DNA of 64,000 nucleotides from the NCBI GenBank assembly GCA_036873135.1, contig JAPTYO010000015.1, positions 7,977,683 through 8,041,682 of the forward strand, given 5' to 3'. Source of the DNA: Clarkia xantiana subsp. parviflora. Its lineage: Eukaryota; Streptophyta; Magnoliopsida; Myrtales; Onagraceae. The notes under the pieces are model-generated. The model worked only from the letters and a program-made list of their open reading frames with translations, did no database searches and was not told where the DNA came from. Within the stretch, counting starts at the first letter, position 1. Each line of letters starts with the position of its first letter. This document shows positions 8,916 to 21,126 of the stretch, in pieces. The position numbers and the translations under genes were made by a program.

Positions 8916-9512
8916 TGTTGAATTATGGCGATTAATCATGCATTAACGAAACCCTAGGTACGTGCTATGTAACTAATACACAGCGGAAGAAAGTGCACAT
9001 ACCTTTACCGTTACTTGCAGCCCAAGATCTTGACCGGGAGTTCTCGATCCACCGACTGGTACCTCGTAGAAGCTCCTGTTAGAGAAGTTCTACGCGGTTT
9101 TATCTTCACAGCAAAGCCTCTATCGATTCTCGCGGGATGGATCTACTTGGAATAAATTGCTTGTCATAATTTGGCACCTCCTAGTGTGTGTTTTGGTTCG
9201 TCCGAAACTAGTATATTTAGGGAGGAGGGTTTTCTCTAAATCTCACAACTTGGGAGAGATAAATTAGCACTAGAAAACACCAGCTTATGTTCCTGTTTAT
9301 AGAGTGGAGGTGGGATTAAAAATCCAACCTCATTTGCTTAGGTCAGCGCCGAACCCTTGTAGGAGGGAGGCCCAATTTTGGGTCTCCCTTGTCACATGGG
9401 ATTTTAGGCATAGCCCAAAATCCCTAATGTGACTCATTCCTAATTACTTAGGTTAATGGCCTATAATTAATGGGCTACCAATTACGGCGGCCCATAACCC
9501 CAAATGCTAACA
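8916..9512 (-). mobile_element. Copia B-family LTR (597 bp)
   Basis: On the minus strand it starts TGTTAGCATTTGGGG (9512) and ends AATTCAACA (8916). The TATA box CTCTATAAAC lies at about 9293-9304, with a hairpin just upstream (9307-9331). It is the 3' LTR of copy B on its right and, because a PBS and leader follow on its left, also the 5' LTR of another truncated copy. That makes it the shared LTR of a tandem pair. Confidence 0.82.
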
Positions 9513-10427
9513 GTATCCTAGGTCAACTGTTAATTCTCCATTTGCCTAGTTTCCACATAGGAACACATCTCCAAGGCATCCGTACAAATATTCACAACCT
9601 TCAACTAATATCCGGTTGGTGGCCACCTAGTGAATACAAGAGTCGGTGAATTACATGTGAACTTGACCATCCCCATCGCTCATATCCTTAGTCAAACCCA
9701 ACAGGTTTCCAAATACGTGGTCACTGGGCCTTTATGTTCAGCATTATGCTCGTACGCCGGGAAGAGAACATTGTGCCTGACCTTAGATATGAGTTCTGAT
9801 TCCATGAGGATACTTTGGGTGCCTCTTCATAGGGCTCCCGGGATCAATCACACGCTCGAGGTGAAGAAGTTTGCGCCCATTTGAATCACAAGGATTCTAT
9901 CTAGCACAACCGAGCTGTGACCCCGTGGTCGGACGTGGCACACGTAGTATGAAGCACGCGTCGATAGCACACCTGAACTTTTACGTTGACAGGAATGGGA
10001 TATGTCAATCATGCTATAGCATATTCTCATCTGGCCCAGAATGTGGTTAATGACGAACAGAGTTCATCACGGCGATGTGCAAAACGAAGATCACGTCGAG
10101 TTACTTCGAAACTAGATAATCATTTTGCGTAACCAAGTTTATCACCCTGGTTCTCAGCCAGTATTTCTTAGTAGAGGCCTCTGTCTACCGCAAGACGACC
10201 GTACCCGTGTGACGAGGTAAGGCCCACATTCGACATAGTTTGGCAGAGGATTGCGGCCTCCTACGACTTAGTTTATATACCGTAAAATCTGATGTATTCA
10301 TACATTATGACGTCGGTGGATCATAAACTCGATTTTCAATTCTATCATTTAATAAAAATGTAACTTTCAATTATCAAAACGTTGTCACAGATACATGCCA
10401 CTTTTAAACCCTACGCAATCCAAGCAG
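9513..10427 (-). other. 3' non-coding region of copia B
   Basis: No ORF. Aligns with 5411-7258 of copia A but lacks the hAT element, so it supplies the empty insertion site at 9804-9811. Confidence 0.7.
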
Positions 10428-11615
10428 TTTTACGTACTTTTCGAATGTCTCCCTGCGTAGTGGTTTAGTTAATGGGTCCGCAACCATGTTATCAGTGGAC
10501 AAGTATTCTAAACTAATTTTATTGTCTTCTACCATAGATTTAGCATAAAATTATTTCACATCAATGTGTTTAGTCCTACTATGGTACATTGGATTCTTAA
10601 CTGCCGCAATGGCTACCTGACTGTCAGAGTATACCACGACGGGTTTACTCCCGTATTTGACATCAAGCAGTGCAGTAAGAAGCATTTTCAGCCATACCGC
10701 TTCCTGTGCATTCTTGGAGAGAGCAACGAATTTTGATTCCATTGTAGACAGCGCGACACATGATTGCTTCTTGCTCGTCCATGAAATAGCGGCATTAGCA
10801 AGGAAAAAGACTCCTCCTGTGGTGGACTTACGATCATCCAGATCGCCACCATGGTCGGCGTCACTGTAAACAGTCAATTCTAATTTCCTGCCTTCATAGC
10901 ACAGTGCGTAGTCGGAAGTACCTTTCAGATAACGAACAATTTGTTGATATAAGCTTCTTTAGATAGACACAATTTCCGGGCGGCACGATCTCTAGCAATT
11001 TTTATGCCTAAGATGTACCTGGCCTCTCCTTTGTCTTTCATCTCAAATACAGATGCCAACCAGGACTTTGACTTATTCATCAAACTCACATCGTTTGCGG
11101 CTATGAGTATGTCGTCCACGTATAAGGTTAAGATGACATACTTAGACCCGGAGGTCTTATAATACATGCACGGATCCTCGGGAAGATTCACGAATCTGTT
11201 TCCAGCGATTTTCTCATGGAATCTGCGGTACCATTGCCGAGAAGATTGTTTAAGACCGTAAATGGATCTTTGGAGTTTACAAACTTTACGTTCGTTACCA
11301 GGAGTAATGAAACCCTCTGGTTTCTCCATATAGATCTCTTCCTCCAGGTTTCCGAGGAGAAACGCGGTCTTAACATCCATTTAGTGCAACTCGAAGTCGA
11401 GACTTGCGACCAGGACCAAAATGGCCCTAACTTTGGTGTAACACACAGTCGGTGAGTATGTTTCCTCAAAGTTCAGTCCATGGAGTTTGGTATTTCCTTT
11501 TGCGAAAAGTCAGACTTTGTACAGCTCGACCTTTCCATCAGCAATGAGTCTCTTTTCAGAACCCATCTTATTCTTGTGGCCCTGTGGTTAGCAGGTAAAT
11601 CAACCAAAGACTATA
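10428..11615 (-). pseudogene. Copia B reverse transcriptase-RNase H with internal deletion
   Basis: RT motifs on the minus strand: MDVKTAFLLG, IYMEKPEGFITPG, KLQRSIYGLKQSSRQWYRRFHE, and catalytic YVDD within LYVDDILIAAND. After EAYINKL the sequence jumps straight to RYLKGTSDYALCYEG, losing about 250 bp that copia A retains (roughly A 4642-4893). RNase H follows (YSDADHGGDLDDRKS, SKKQSCVALSTMESKF, VAIAAVKNPMYHSRTKHIDVK). Upstream of RT the integrase tail is detectable but disrupted. Not functional. Confidence 0.87.
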
Positions 11616-11699
11616 ATGGCTTTCATTTAAGCGATCTCTCTTTCTCCATTGTTTTCCTCCATTTCTCCACTTGAGGTCCTTCCAATGCTTGTTGAACCG

Positions 11700-12247
11700 T
11701 TACCGGTTCGTCAAAAGATGTTAGAGTGAGGTTTCAACCCTTATCAATGGGATACTCTTGGGTGAAGTTCTATGCATTTGACTGTGTCTAGGCTCTTTAA
11801 TCCCATCTTGAGTCTGAATGATACTCCCACTCGGAATAATGCTTCTTATCGGAGCATCACTCCCACTGGGAATAAGAGGAGTGCTTGAACCTTGACCTAC
11901 AACTTTCCTTGGACAACCTCTCGGTCTTGGACAACTAAGTTGGTCGATCCGCTCCCACTGGGAACAATGGGTAGTAGTGGTGGTTGTGGTATTATTGGAT
12001 TTTCATCCAGCGGTTCAGCAACATGATTATCAGGTTCAACTTGATTCGTTGCAACAACAGTGATTTGTGTGGTAGGGTTTATTCCTCCCACTGGATTTAC
12101 TATGAAAATGTTTCCATTATCATTTACCATGTCATTCACTTGAGTTGTTGGGTCAAATCTCCCACTCGAACTAAGTGGGACCTGATCATCAGTGTCATCC
12201 TGCTTCAGTTCGATCAAGACTTCATCTGTTTGAAACTTACCAAGCAT
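11700..12247 (-). pseudogene. Copia B integrase-RT linker remnant
   Basis: A 116-residue open segment plus flanking fragments, rich in Ser/Pro/Gln with repeated PSGS-type blocks (SSSGRFDPTTQ, VPSGSGSTNL, and downstream IPSGS twice). In the DNA this is a recurring CTCCCACTGGGAA motif. Low-complexity linkers of this kind lie between integrase and RT in copia polyproteins. No catalytic residues. Confidence 0.55.
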
Positions 12248-13542
12248 TGAAAATTCGTCCTAAAGTAACGTAATGTCCCATGTTCGACCACGACACCATT
12301 TTTCCGAGCTATTAACATGTATTTACTAAGAGTAGTTTCCGTACTCTTGGTCCAAATACGTGTTTAATGCGCAAGTTAATGTCGCATGATGATAAGATTT
12401 AACTCATTATCATTCTTTAGCTTTTATGGTGGTGTGGCTTAACGATTTCATTGGAACATAGTTTTACATAAATGTGAGTCATATGTGTTACATCCCATAG
12501 GAAACGTCTTGATAGATAGACTCTAACATTATGTTTACAAACTGTGCTTCTTGAAGTGTGTCACTTGATATGAGAGCCTCGCCAGACTTATCGTTCAAGG
12601 CGTATTGAAGGAAAATCGTTTTACCGACTTCGTCCTTCTTTGTTTGCAAACTTATTTCAGAGATTTTATCCCATCTCCGAACTGAGCATTAGGGTTCTCA
12701 CCTTATGAGCCAGTTAATAATTTACAAGGTCAAAGTTGCTTATAAAGCATATCTCTAACCGACGTAAGCGTTATCAATAAGTTATTCCCAAAGGGACGCA
12801 AACAAAAATTCAGCATTCAATCATTAAAACACTTCATTATTAAATTCGTACTTTGAAACGATGTGTTCCGTCTTTCGAGGTACACGCGCTTGAGGAGCTA
12901 TTTACCAAGGTTTAACCCATGATTAAATCGTTTCGTTTCCAAATCTAATTCAATTTAATCCAATCGGTTTCGCACATGTTTATCATTACTATATTTATTA
13001 ATCAATGGAGTACTAACATCTAAGAAAAAGTTAAATCAGTTCGTTCTTAGAACTACGCAATCGAGGGATTTTATTGGCATTTTGATTTTCTCAAAATTTA
13101 GACAAAGGAGAAGATGTATGGATTTGTTTGATTCGGCCATTTTTCATAGCCTTAATTTTCGGTTTAATTGAATTTCGAATCGGTCCCGTTTAACGGGGTC
13201 GATTAATCTTGATATGTAGATTGCATTTTGAATCGAATGGTAACTACTTTATTCAATAAATCCGAAGTTTAATCAACCATAATTCAAACAGTAAATGAAC
13301 AATAGGAAATCCATCAACAACAATACTAAGGTCTCAGATCTCAATCTTGAAGCAATTACGAAGAAGAATGATAAACAGGAAGTCATGACCATGTTGAGCA
13401 GCGCACCTGAAAATAATTCACAAGTTAATTATATCAGATGTCTTGCATTAAATAAAACGTTTTAGGTTTTATATATATGTGGTAAACGAGTCGTACCTTG
13501 TAGGTACACTTATCAATAGTGGTTATCGCACCGAATCATCAT
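12248..13542. other. Non-coding stretch of copia B
   Basis: Zinc-knuckle, protease and integrase should lie here but I could not recognise them in any frame. Either decayed beyond recognition or replaced. Confidence 0.5.
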
Positions 13543-14169
13543 TTAGACCTTTTGTTGTGGGGTTGCCAAGCTTTTCAGCATACCAATGAATTTGTCATCG
13601 GTTGCCTCAGGTTGTTTTGGGGAGTTAGCTTCTTTGTAATCTGCTTCGAATAGGTCTATTGTCATCTTAATCGATGTGATCAGACGTGTGAGCCCTTTTT
13701 CGTCAGCAGCCCATAAAAGAGGAAACATCCTCATTACTTTTCGAGCCCTTGTCCATATGTCTATTTCGTCATCGGGATCATTGAACGACTATGACACCGT
13801 CATCACTGCATAGAGAACTGTAGTATTCCACCATTAGGCCTCTCACTTTAGCGGACTTACCTCCACTGTAACAAAGGTATATGGCACACCAAAGATGCAA
13901 TGCGCTGAGTTGTATAAACTCCCCCTCTACTTCAGTTGACAGCTGCGAGAGAATTAATTCTCGTGCATTATGATCCTTCCTCAACCTTTTTTTTGTTGTT
14001 GCTTCTATGTGGGTTTCAATATTCGTCCAAGTTTATCCTTTTCGCTTTTGGATTGACTTAGTCGTCAAGATCCGCAACAATCAGGAGATCCATAACATTA
14101 TCTTTCCATGCATCATAATTCATACCATCCAGATTGCGAGGTTCATAGAATTGTACCGGTTCAACCATG
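13543..14169 (-). pseudogene. Copia B gag remnant
   Basis: Minus-strand reading starts at an AUG near 14167 (MVEPVQFYEPRNLDGMNYDAW), with the LDG.NY..W pattern of the N-terminus of copia-type Gag (UBN2-like). A stop follows after VADLDD, then two open segments (13984-13778, 13734-13543) that contain ADEKGLTRLITSIKM. Position at the 5' end of the element fits gag. The middle of the protein is too altered for a firm family call. Confidence 0.55.
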
Positions 14170-15849
14170 AAAGCTAACACGATGATGATTATGCAAAATC
14201 AAGAAGACAGTAACATTTTAAGAAATAATTGCATACATCAGATATCTATTAAGATGGAATACGACAAATAACGATTCCTCAGTCATCTAAACCAACCGAC
14301 CACCAGTAAACCAATGGAAAGATGGCTGTGAAAGAATTCAAATTACCGTCTTCTTCAATCCAATATATCAGTCTTTTAAAACGGTTCTTATCGCAAATTA
14401 CCGGAACGGGAATTTTAAAATAGGCATACTCGATCTTGGCTTTCCCAAGGCCCTATTTGTTTTGAAAATATCCCGATGAATTTACTCATGCATATACAAT
14501 TCTACTATCCACGCAAATTATCATACGCAAGTAACATTCATCATACAAACCACACCTCATGCTTACGCGTCATGCATCTAATGTTCGGAGGAACTCATGC
14601 TAGCATACATAATTCTACTTTCCAAGTAAACTATTACATGCGGCTAAATCCTCAACATTCAAGCATACGTGTCAAACATGGTACATCCACATCAATCATA
14701 CATATTTGACGACTGGTTTTCGATTTTAAAACATTTTAAAACATTAGGGGCTTATTTGCAATTCATGCTTATATTCAATCACGCAGCATTCTAGACATGA
14801 ATCCTAGGCAATTTCAACCATCACAACATGTCTATCCTAGTGCACAAACCATATATTTAACCAGGGCTCTACCCCCAACATGCATTATCCAACTAACTAG
14901 ACATAGTCAAGACGACAGTTTTAATCATGCATCAATATATTTTGAATAATAAACAATTGCAATTCAGCCCACTAATTAATCCAGTCCCAAAAACATGTAT
15001 CTCCGTGATCCGTCCCCATAATCGAAACCAGGCATTAAGGTTTAATCTGAACGTGAAAAAATATTATACCCTTTTGAGCACTGTGTAGGCTAATTAAAGT
15101 TCGAAAACAGTTGGATTTTAAAACTTGACCATCCTATTTTATTAATTGACTTGAATTCTCTTTTGAAATTTGGTTCGGTTCAGTCAATTTCGGTCCGGTA
15201 CAGTCCGGTTTTATTTTAAAAACTGATTCGGTCTGAACCGGTCCAATAAAATAGCGTTCGGTTCGGTACAACACTCAAAACTGGTTCGGTTAGATCCACT
15301 TAGTTACCCTGGTCCGACCCAACCCGACAAGGTCGAACCGATTAAGAAAACCCGGTCCGGTTTACCAGACCGGTTCAGCATATTGGACCGGCCCAATAAC
15401 CCTAGGTTTCGGCCGAAATACTCTTGTGGGCTAAGTAGGGTTTTAATGTCCACTAAAATCTTAACTTAGCCACCAAAAAATATTAATTATGTAAAATAAT
15501 TTCCAATATTGTATATATATATATAATTCGGCACTCTATCTATATATATATATATATATATATTTATTGCCAAGATTCTATCTATAAGACAAAATCAATT
15601 AACAATATATATATATATATCGACCATAATATATAAATATATATTTTATTTATTGTCAATATCTTTAATAGGGTAACAAATATACTTACAATATATTTTA
15701 TCAATCTTTTAGGCAACTAAATCGATCAATAATATCTTTAACTCTATTAATTATCTAGATATATTGATAGTTATATATATTTCTATATATTAATGTGAAT
15801 CTATCCTTATGTTTCCAATTATAGATATATTGTTACCTTTAATTAAAAT
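14170..15849 (-). other. Copia B leader / 5' UTR
   Basis: Long AT-rich leader without ORFs. The portion 15150-15849 repeats 7860-8510, including a block of GGTTCGG/CCGGTCC motifs and AT microsatellites near 15510-15570. It breaks off at the junction with gypsy unit C. Confidence 0.6.
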
Positions 15850-17114
15850 TATATACATATGTGTAATAGTGTAAGCAAAAGGATGTACCCCTGAGTGTAA
15901 ATGCTATCATGTATGTAAAAATGGTATATGCGCGCACGCGCGACACATAGCAATATGAAACTAGTGATGCAAACGCTGAAATAAATCACATGGTGATATA
16001 ATCATAAGTAAAAAATGAGCGGGGTTGTAATAGTAAACACGTGACATGTATATGCAAACACGCATAAGTAATAACGTGTGTGCATGTACGCAATATAGAC
16101 GTAAATGTCGACACTTATGCAAAACATGATGTGTGCGCATGAGTAAACATGACATACGTGTGTACGTACGTAAGTAAGCGTGTTACATGTGGTAATATGC
16201 AATCAATGATGTGACTATTGAAATAGACGTGCAATGACATGAGTATGGATGTACACTTGACAGATATGTAATAGTATACGCGTGTCACGTGTATGCATGC
16301 ATGCAAATGTAAGCATGTACGTATGCTAGGAATCCACTCAAAAGAGTTAGAAAAAATAACGGGGGATAGAATATTACCCACATATCTATATAAGGGAGTG
16401 TGTATGTGAGAATCTCCATACTTAGTCTCCACATATTGGAATGGGTCTCCTCCCTACTTGCTTGATGGAGGAGGTCGTAACTGCTGACATGGTTAGTGCA
16501 GCGAGTATACGTGTATATCAAATACATATGTAATAATGCAAGTGTGTATGTAACATAGACATAAATGTTGACATGTATGCAAACATGGTGTAGGAATGTA
16601 TGCAAGAAGACGCGCGATGTGAAATAGCATGAAATTAATGATGTGAACATGGAAATATATATGCAATGATACGAGCATAAATATATGTGCAACGGGGTTG
16701 CGGTAATAAACACATGTCATGTATATGCAAACATGTGTATGTATGCGCGATTAGGTAAGACTGGGAGTATGCTAAAGACTCGTAAAAAGAGTTAGAAAAA
16801 TTAAGGAGAGGTAAACCTTTACCCTCACACTATGCGAAGGAGTGTGTGTTACGGACGCGTTGGTCCTGAGACTGCGAGGCTCCATGCATCCGCCGCGTCG
16901 TTGACGAACTCCTCATAATAGGAGTATGTTTGCCACGTATATGTCGAGGGACGAGGTCCTTGTTGATACAGTATTTCCCCCGAAGTGGGAGTGTTTGTAG
17001 TGATGTGGCTGAGTAGGCGCATGTATGTGCCGGTTCGAACCATCGGCGCACTGGCCCCTTAGTCGTGAGGTGTTAGGCCTCCGACATGTTGTCAATGAAC
17101 GTCCCGTGATAGAC
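15850..17114 (+). other. C: region upstream of the antisense ORF with a candidate TATA
   Basis: Shared with E2 47246-48960 (CCACTCAAAAGAGTTAGAAA block). Rich in TGTATGCAAACATG-type words and partly internally duplicated (16330-16470 resembles 16770-16850). TATATAAG at 16387-16394 could be the core of a plus-strand promoter for the antisense ORF; the matching site in E2 is TTTATAAG at 47636-47643. Function is inferred. Confidence 0.5.
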
Positions 17115-17272
17115 ATGTGTTGGGTCGCGCAGACGCGCGTAGTGTCGGGTAGCGCGGACGCGCGTAGCGTCGGGTAGCGCAGACGCGCGTAGCGTCGGGT
17201 AGCGCGGACGCGCGTAGCGTCGGGTAGCGCGGACGCGCGTAGCGTCGGGTCGCGCAGACGTGTGTAAGGTCG
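17115..17272. repeat. 25-bp GC-rich tandem repeat, about six copies
   Basis: Unit GCGTCGGGTAGCGCGGACG plus CGCGTA repeats with few changes (GCAGAC/GCGGAC variants). Reading frames through it are repeat artefacts. It is not seen in D or E2, so it is a local expansion. Confidence 0.92.
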
Positions 17273-17469
17273 TATAAGCGATGTGTGTCGGGACAAGGCC
17301 TTTGTTGACATATAGTTGCCCCTGCAGCGGGGATGCTTGCCATGATATAGTTGAGTACTCAGCTCATTCATGCGGAGTTTCCCCCGTGTCGAGATATTCG
17401 CCATGTAATTGTTGCAGACGAAGAGTGTTGGCCTTTGTGTCACTTTCTACTTGGACATTTCCGAAGCAG

Positions 17470-18060
17470 GGTGCCTTCGGCGACTGCTATTTGACGTTTC
17501 CCTAGTAGGGCGTAGATTAAAGGTTGACGAGGCGACTTGCCTTCGGGAGTATAGGTCAGAGGTCGACGAGGCGATGTGCCTTTCCATGTTGCCATTGCTA
17601 GGCGTTTTTAAGATAGAGTGTTTTTCGCGACCTCTATTTGGTTGTAGATATTTTGATGTGACGCACAGACATGAAATTCGTTTGGCGATTCGCGGGCATA
17701 ATAGCCCTTTAGAGGCGCGCGGACATGATAGCCACTTCACGAAATGCAGATATTAGGTGTTGACTTCAATTTAGGTTTTCCAAAGTTGGGTGCATTCAGC
17801 GACTGCTACTTTATGTTTCCGAGGTAGGGAGAAGGCCAGAGGTCGACGGGGCGACGTACCCTTCCATGGTGTTGGTCAAAGGTCGGCGAGGCGACGTGCC
17901 TATCCATGTTGTTGCCTCTACCTGGTGCTTTCGAGGTAAAGTGCATTTTGCGACTTGGATCTCTGCGATGAGCGCACATGATAGCCGCTCCTGAGATGTG
18001 CGAACATGATAGTCGCTCCGAGATGCGCGGACACAATAGACTCTTAGGGACACGTGGAAA
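17470..18060. repeat. Degenerate tandem repeats, C leader
   Basis: Recurring GGTCGACGAGGCGACGTGCC...CCATGTTG blocks (17523, 17560, 17840, 17880) and GCGCGGACATGATAGCC blocks (17716, 17970, 18005). Decayed, with irregular spacing of about 30-40 bp. No coding. Confidence 0.7.
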
Positions 18061-18262
18061 TAATAGCCACTTAGTGTATTTGTTAGGTATTTTGTATGTG
18101 AGGTGGTGGACCTCGCATTGACATGTTAGCGTGTGTGCACGATGCTGCGCGTGCAGAGAATGGCGTTTGTGGTAGCTTACCCTTAGACTTTAGAAGCGAA
18201 TCGTCGCACTTTGTTGATGTGTCGAAACATGCGCGCGTTGCGCCACGGATGTTGCCCTTATA

Positions 18263-18500
18263 TCCAGTTTCTGAACGAGAGGTGTTAGTCCCCCCCCCCC
18301 TCAGTGCGTTGACGCGTGTGTGCCACGCGTAGTGCTTCCGTACTTAGCTTATGAATGAGAGTTGTCGCTCCTCCTTCTTGGTGTGTAGATGCATGTGTGT
18401 TGCACTTAGCGTCTCCATACTTAGTTTTTGAACGAGAGGTGCTGTCTTCCCCCTTAGCGCATTGACGCGTGGAGTGTGCTTCGCTTGATATTGTAGCCCT
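18263..18500. repeat. 80-bp repeat, three copies (C)
   Basis: Starts AGTTTCTGAACGAGAGGTG at 18263, 18345 and 18424, each followed by a pyrimidine run and GTTGACGCG. The same three-copy block occurs in D at 25909-26130. Confidence 0.8.
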
Positions 18501-18571
18501 TGTGAACCTCGTAAGCTGACGATCTTAGAGTAACAGTGTTATGCTATGACTTTTTATAACTTCTTGTTTTC

Positions 18572-19935
18572 AGGCCGTTAATCCAACGTGACGGATTGTG
18601 TTGTTACTGTCGCGGACATTCCTCTTCATTCCAAGACCAAAAGAGCTGACTCCGAGGTGCGTTGGGCGATTTCAAGCGGTCGAAGTCCGGCACTGGCGAG
18701 GTGTCGAGGAATCCTTCCCGTGATAAAGGGAAGGATGTTGAGGGTCAGGCTCGCGCGCCTATTATGTATGCCCCCCGGTCGAGGGACCGGACCTTAGAGA
18801 AGGCGTCTCCTCGTGAAGGTGTGTAACTCGTTTTTACTCTTCTTCTATACCTGTGTTATTTTTCCTTTCTTATTTATCTGTGTCATGGTAGGAGTTGTGC
18901 GACTCCCTACGCTTTGGCGCTACCATTTGATTTGTTCTTTTGAGGTTGACATTGCTGGTGCTGAGTGGGTACCCTTTTTAGCTGTCTGACATCGTTTTGC
19001 CAAGCAGTCCTTTTTGAGCATTCCCGAGGTGGGAATGCATGTGTTACTACGAATTACTCCTCCTGCTGATATGGGAGTTTGTCTGGGTGAACCCAAGGAT
19101 GCGCGCGCACATGCTGAGAGCGCGCTGATACGCTTTGCACTTTGTGAATTTTCATCCTTACTCTTTTATAGCTTGTACACATATTCGCAGTGTTGTTACA
19201 TCTTATTTGTTGTTGAATTTTGTGTTGCGCTATAGATTGCTGTCGAGACGATGAACCTTTCCTCCTTTGTGATTGAACTCTCGTAGGAGAAGAAGGCTTT
19301 CCAGGAGAAGTGCGACATGATGTGTTGCGAGCTGGCGAGCGTGATGGAGGAGGCGCGCTTCTTGGATTTCAATGTTGTCTAGTTGGAGGCGGGTACATCG
19401 TTTTGTCATGCTCGAGTTACTGCACTCGAGTTCAATGTGACTGCCCTTCTGAAGAAGGTGACTGAGGATGGCGAGGCGCACGGCCTTTCCTTACGGATTG
19501 TACAGACGGGCGCGTATGCGGAGGGGAATGTTGATGGAGTTGCGGAGTATAAGGACTCGAAGTCCTTTCGCGCTGAAATTCGGGCAGGTGCCGAGGACCT
19601 AATGTACGACTTCACCGAGGGCTTCATTGAACAGGTATATACCGTTGCCCCCGATTTCCGCTTTGATTAGTTTGGTATTTACTCCACGTTTGCCACCGGG
19701 CACGTGGCTGCACTGCGCCTTAGAGACGCAAATATTCCCTCGGCTGCTGAGGCGAATGCCCCCTGATTGCTGAGGCGAATGCCCCCCGAGCTTGTTGAAG
19801 CGGATGCCCCCCCCCCCCAGTATGAGCTGGGGTTTGATGATGACGGTGATGTCGGTGTAGTGGCGGTGACTCCTCAGGATGAGGTTGTTGCCGAACCATC
19901 TAGTGGTGTTTATGCGCCCGATGTAGCGCCAGGTT
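18572..19935 (+). pseudogene. C: decayed antisense ORF (C-terminal part)
   Basis: Homologous to D 26214-27590 and E2 50102-51511. Recognisable parts are an exon-like block after a pyrimidine/CAG acceptor (18572-18815; TKRADSEVR), a middle block (19014-19140), and a coiled-coil block (19231-19670; EKKAFQEKCDMMCCELAS, LEFNVTALLKKV, FTEGFIEQVYTVAPDF). A frameshift in the first block and in-frame TAG codons (after IELS, after NVV, and at 19668-19670) kill it. The N-terminal Transposase_28-like part seen in E2 is absent. Strand is opposite to the retroelement. Confidence 0.72.
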
Positions 19936-20289
19936 GATTGTTGGTTATTTATCAAACCCTTGTATATAGCTTTGGCTCCCTTTGTCGGGTTGAGGTTGTG
20001 TTTGGGGTGTTGTCCCCTTGAACCTTTTATGCTTATGCTTTGATGCTTGACGTTGTCATATGGACCTGTCATGGATGTTTTAGTAATGCATGGTAACTTG
20101 GTATAATATTTCATACCTTTGCTTTCGTAATTGTCCATGTGGTGTGGACTATAGAGTAGAGTTGCGACTCGTCCTCTGATTGGATGTAGGATCCGTAGTT
20201 GTAGTTAGGAGACGTGTGCCCCTGTGTTGCGCGCCCCTCTTGATTGTCCCAGGGCATGGCTTGATGAGTATGTGGTAAACACACGTGTT

Positions 20290-20425
20290 GTATTCTTGCC
20301 GTATTACATGGGTAGTAACGCGCAAGACTTTAGAGTGATGCTTGGCATTTATGGGTAGTAATGCGCAAGGCCGTTGTCCTGGTACTTGGCATTATGGGTA
20401 GTAATGCGCAAGACCCACACTCACA
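20290..20425. repeat. About 50-bp tandem repeat GGGTAGTAA(C/T)GCGCAAG, three copies (C)
   Basis: Copies at about 20309, 20350 and 20396. The same three-copy block lies in D (27963-28073) and E2 (52314-52428), so it predates the split of these elements. Confidence 0.85.
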
Positions 20426-20454
20426 CATAAACGTGTCTTCTCGATGAGGCGAGA

Positions 20455-21000
20455 CCTTAGTTTTTACCGTCTTTTAGTCCACTATAAGGCGACGTTGTCA
20501 CAAGACGCTACTTGTTAGTTTGGTGCGTTTTTCCATCCGTTAGTTGGGAACACCCCGCGTAACGTTATTGCAAGGCATTCTGTTGGCTGTCCCAATTACT
20601 TGCATTGCCATGCTAGTGCGCCTCCACTTGGTTAATCCAAGGGGCGTAACAAAGGTCGTGTAATACGCCTTGTAGTTTATAGCAACTTTTGGATCATCCT
20701 AAAGTGACGTTGTGGCAAGAAACGACTTGCTAATTTTGATGTGTTTTAGTTCCGCTACTTGGGTACCCCCGTTGTAGCGTTGAGGCGAGACGTTCTGCTG
20801 GCTAGTCCAGTTACTTGCCTTGCGATTCTACTGCACCTCTACCTGGTTACCCCAGGGGGTTGTATAAGTCCGCGTTGTGCAACTTGCAGTTTTTACCGTC
20901 CCTTAGTCCATTCCAAGGCGACGTTGTGACAAGACACGACTTGCTAATTTGGATGTGTTTTTTTTCCGTTATTTGTTCACGAACAAGATAACATTTTACA
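20455..21000. repeat. About 215-bp repeat, three copies (C)
   Basis: Units begin at about 20462, 20680 and 20886 with TTTTACCGTC..TTAGTCCA...GGCGACGTTGT-ACAAGAC and continue to CTCCACTTGGTTAATCC. The matching array in D is 28114-28640 and in E2 52468-53960, interrupted there by a MITE. Confidence 0.82.
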
Positions 21001-21054
21001 AGACTTGACTTGTAGATTTGGTGAGTTTTTCGCTGCGTTGTGCATGGCGGCGAT

Positions 21055-21073
21055 GGCAGGATACGCTCCTGCC
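21055..21073. other. Conserved TACGC-loop hairpin (C)
   Basis: GGCAGGA-TACGC-TCCTGCC, a perfect 7-bp stem with a 5-base loop. It is the single-copy counterpart of the array at 10-332, with a compensated stem pair. Confidence 0.85.
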
Positions 21074-21126
21074 GGCGTAGGGTAGTACGTAATGACGAAC
21101 GCTACTTGTGTGTAGTAGTGGGTTCC

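Larger units (their letters stand above)
9513..15850 (-). mobile_element. Copia element B internal region
   Basis: Minus-strand order: leader (15850-14170), gag remnant, unrecognised stretch, integrase-RT linker, RT-RNase H, 3' non-coding region. Its own 5' LTR is missing; the leader breaks off at about 15850 where gypsy unit C begins. Confidence 0.75.

Noticed and set aside
8682..8939. Minus-strand ORF starting near the copia PBS
   Set aside because: It spans the LTR end and PBS into the AT-rich leader, with no Gag similarity and no counterpart in the other leader copy.
16002..16713. Overlapping His/Tyr/Thr-rich minus-strand ORFs
   Set aside because: They follow from repeated TGTATGCAAACATG-type words in the C leader and have no conserved frame in E2.
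17092..17443. Minus-strand open frame of about 176 codons
   Set aside because: Produced by the 25-bp tandem repeat, whose period is not a multiple of three but whose composition avoids stops. Not conserved in D or E2.
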